Shown in pieces: positions 19,871-21,392 of a stretch of 21,392 nt of DNA. The notes under the pieces are model-generated. The model was not told where the DNA came from. It ran no database searches and saw only the letters and a program-made list of their open reading frames with translations. How positions within the stretch are numbered: position 1 is the first letter of the stretch; each line of letters opens with the position of its first letter. Origin of the DNA: a virus. The translations under genes and the position numbers were made by a program. The stretch covers positions 1-21,392 of IMG/VR virus record IMGVR_UViG_3300006735_000319; one strand, 5' to 3'.

Positions 19871-21392
19871 TGGAAGAAATAAAGGTAATATCCACTGGAT
19901 CGGCTAATTTTGTAAATCAAAATTACAACCCAAAAGATGAAAATCTATTTAATAGTTTCTCATTAAATAGAGATTTTGGTGCACCTCAAGATGTTATAGA
20001 ATTACATATTTTTGATGGAGGAGGATTATTACTAACTTCATCTTATGATTTTAGAAACTTCCAAACCCAAGCAACAACCGATCCATCTTCTAGTTTTTTT
20101 AATAAAATTCTTGTAGATCCCGAAGAAGATGTAAAAAACTTAGGTTATGATGCAGGGACATTCAATACAACTTATTACCCATATAGAAATTTATTCTTAA
20201 GTAATGAAGAAAGAAGATTCTTTATTAAAGAAATATCCGATGATAGAACAGAATTAAGAATAGTAACTAATGAATTATCATATGAGGCATTAAGTACTTC
20301 ATATTTTAATTATATAAATTCCAAAACCAACAAGAGTTTTTATTCGGATTTTCTTTTAAATTTTGGTGATAATAATACTATATTAGGTGTAAATACTTTA
20401 TTAGATACTTCACTTACTACTGAACCTAGTATTTTTATAAAATTATATGAACCTCTTCCTGATAGTTTACAATTAAAAGATACACTTTGGGTATCGGAAC
20501 AAGTATCCGATCCTTTTTCTTTTAAAGTAGACATAAATATTTTACCTGAAGAGGAAGAAGATGAAACAATATTACTAAGAGGACCTAATACTAATGTTGA
20601 TTTAAACTTACAAACTAATGTAACTACTAAATATCTAAATGTAAGTGAAATTTTAGATAGTCCCTTAACTTCTTCATTACAACAAATAAAATCAATCCTA
20701 GAAGAAAAAAGTATAGACATTAATATAGACTATACTGATTATAAAAATTTTGTACATTTTTCTTCTGCCTATCAAAGATTAGAAAATTTTAGAGAAAAAT
20801 TAATTCTAATTGAAAGATTTCAATCCGATATTAACCAATTAAAAGGAGTAGGGCCTCTTACTAATAAAACCTTTATATCTTCTTCGGAAGCTACTTTACA
20901 AAATAACCTAGATAAAGTAATTGAACAATTTGATGGATATGAATTTTTCTTATACTTTACATCTGGTTCCAAAGCTTGGCCTAAATCCGGCTCTAATATA
21001 GCTCCTTTTATTAATGCACCTGTAAATTCAACTTCTGCTTTAGATTGGTATGGTTCAGAAGATGAAAGCAGTGACTTTTTTGGAGGTCAAATTTTATCTG
21101 CCTCATTATATAATGATACAAATAGAAATTATATTTGGAATACCTTACCCGCTTATATAAAAGAAGATCCTCAAAATACTAATTTAGAACTTTTATCTTC
21201 TATGTTAGGTCAACATTTTGATACTTTATGGACATATACCAGAGCAATAGGTGATATAAAAGATAATGATAATAGAATAGATAAAGGTATATCAAAAGAT
21301 TTAGTAGCAGATACTTTAAGATCCTTAGGTATAAAACTTTATACTTCTAATAGAACTAATGAAAACCTATTTCAGGACCTATTAGGATTATC
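19870..21392 (+). CDS. Large tail/baseplate protein, 3' end outside window
   Basis: The gene starts at the ATG overlapping the previous stop (TAATG) and stays open for 507 codons to the right edge. The front (NFVNQNYNPKDENLFNSFSL, DFGAPQDVIELHIFDGGGLL) is beta-rich. The middle has paired helices (YKNFVHFSSAYQRLENFREK, LILIERFQSDINQL), and later segments (IWNTLPAYIKEDPQNTNLEL, LSSMLGQHFDTLWTYTRAIG) have a helical pattern. Position after gp6 and length suggest a wedge or tail protein in the place of T4 gp7, but no motif confirms that. Confidence 0.75.
   Translation, partial: MEEIKVISTGSANFVNQNYNPKDENLFNSFSLNRDFGAPQDVIELHIFDGGGLLLTSSYDFRNFQTQATTDPSSSFFNKILVDPEEDVKNLGYDAGTFNTTYYPYRNLFLSNEERRFFIKEISDDRTELRIVTNELSYEALSTSYFNYINSKTNKSFYSDFLLNFGDNNTILGVNTLLDTSLTTEPSIFIKLYEPLPDSLQLKDTLWVSEQVSDPFSFKVDINILPEEEEDETILLRGPNTNVDLNLQTNVTTKYLNVSEILDSPLTSSLQQIKSILEEKSIDINIDYTDYKNFVHFSSAYQRLENFREKLILIERFQSDINQLKGVGPLTNKTFISSSEATLQNNLDKVIEQFDGYEFFLYFTSGSKAWPKSGSNIAPFINAPVNSTSALDWYGSEDESSDFFGGQILSASLYNDTNRNYIWNTLPAYIKEDPQNTNLELLSSMLGQHFDTLWTYTRAIGDIKDNDNRIDKGISKDLVADTLRSLGIKLYTSNRTNENLFQDLLGL

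Overview
This window looks like part of the genome of an AT-rich, tailed, contractile-tail (T4-like) bacteriophage. The case rests on a gp55-type late sigma factor (9410-10216), a gp25-type baseplate wedge protein (16111-16533), a large gp6/baseplate-J-type wedge protein (16520-18397) and a hub/spike pair resembling the two ends of T4 gp5 (10608-12460). All genes are on the plus strand and are packed with short overlaps (ATGA, TAATG, or 10-40 nt). No tRNA, rRNA, CRISPR array, integrase or transposase was seen. The host is probably a member of the Bacteroidota. Four sites carry TTG, exactly 20 bases, then TATATTTA, which resembles the -33/-7 promoter of that phylum, and one gene encodes a lipoprotein of Bacteroidota style. 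The habitat is probably marine, but that is inference from gene content.

Region 1 (1-1670): the 3' part of a NodU/CmcH-type carbamoyltransferase, overlapped by a small four-helix membrane protein resembling half of a DMT/EamA transporter. Together they may modify and move a surface sugar or another carbamoylated product.

Region 2 (1671-7660): a long run of very small genes, probably early or middle takeover/accessory genes. Several start at a repeated leader with the core AAAGGTTATG, often after TTAATTAA. The run includes a PC4/p15-like single-strand DNA binding protein, three small zinc-finger-like proteins, several microproteins with one membrane helix, a KOW/SH3-like protein and a lipoprotein. 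Many have fewer than 60 codons (3152-6037) and overlap head to tail. The middle part (about 3600-5500) and the lipoprotein gene have richer GC and different codon use from the neighbours.

Region 3 (7678-10216): a small helical protein, a glutaredoxin, an HD-domain hydrolase, a membrane-anchored coiled-coil protein and the late sigma factor, so nucleotide/redox functions next to the switch to late transcription.

Region 4 (10256-21392): the late structural block. In order it holds a small helical protein, an OB-fold hub protein, a beta-helix spike protein, a 979-residue protein with a long hydrophobic core, two small proteins, gp25, gp6, a DNRLRE-like structural protein, a small coiled-coil protein, and a large tail protein that runs off the right edge. 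These would form the baseplate and its attached structures.
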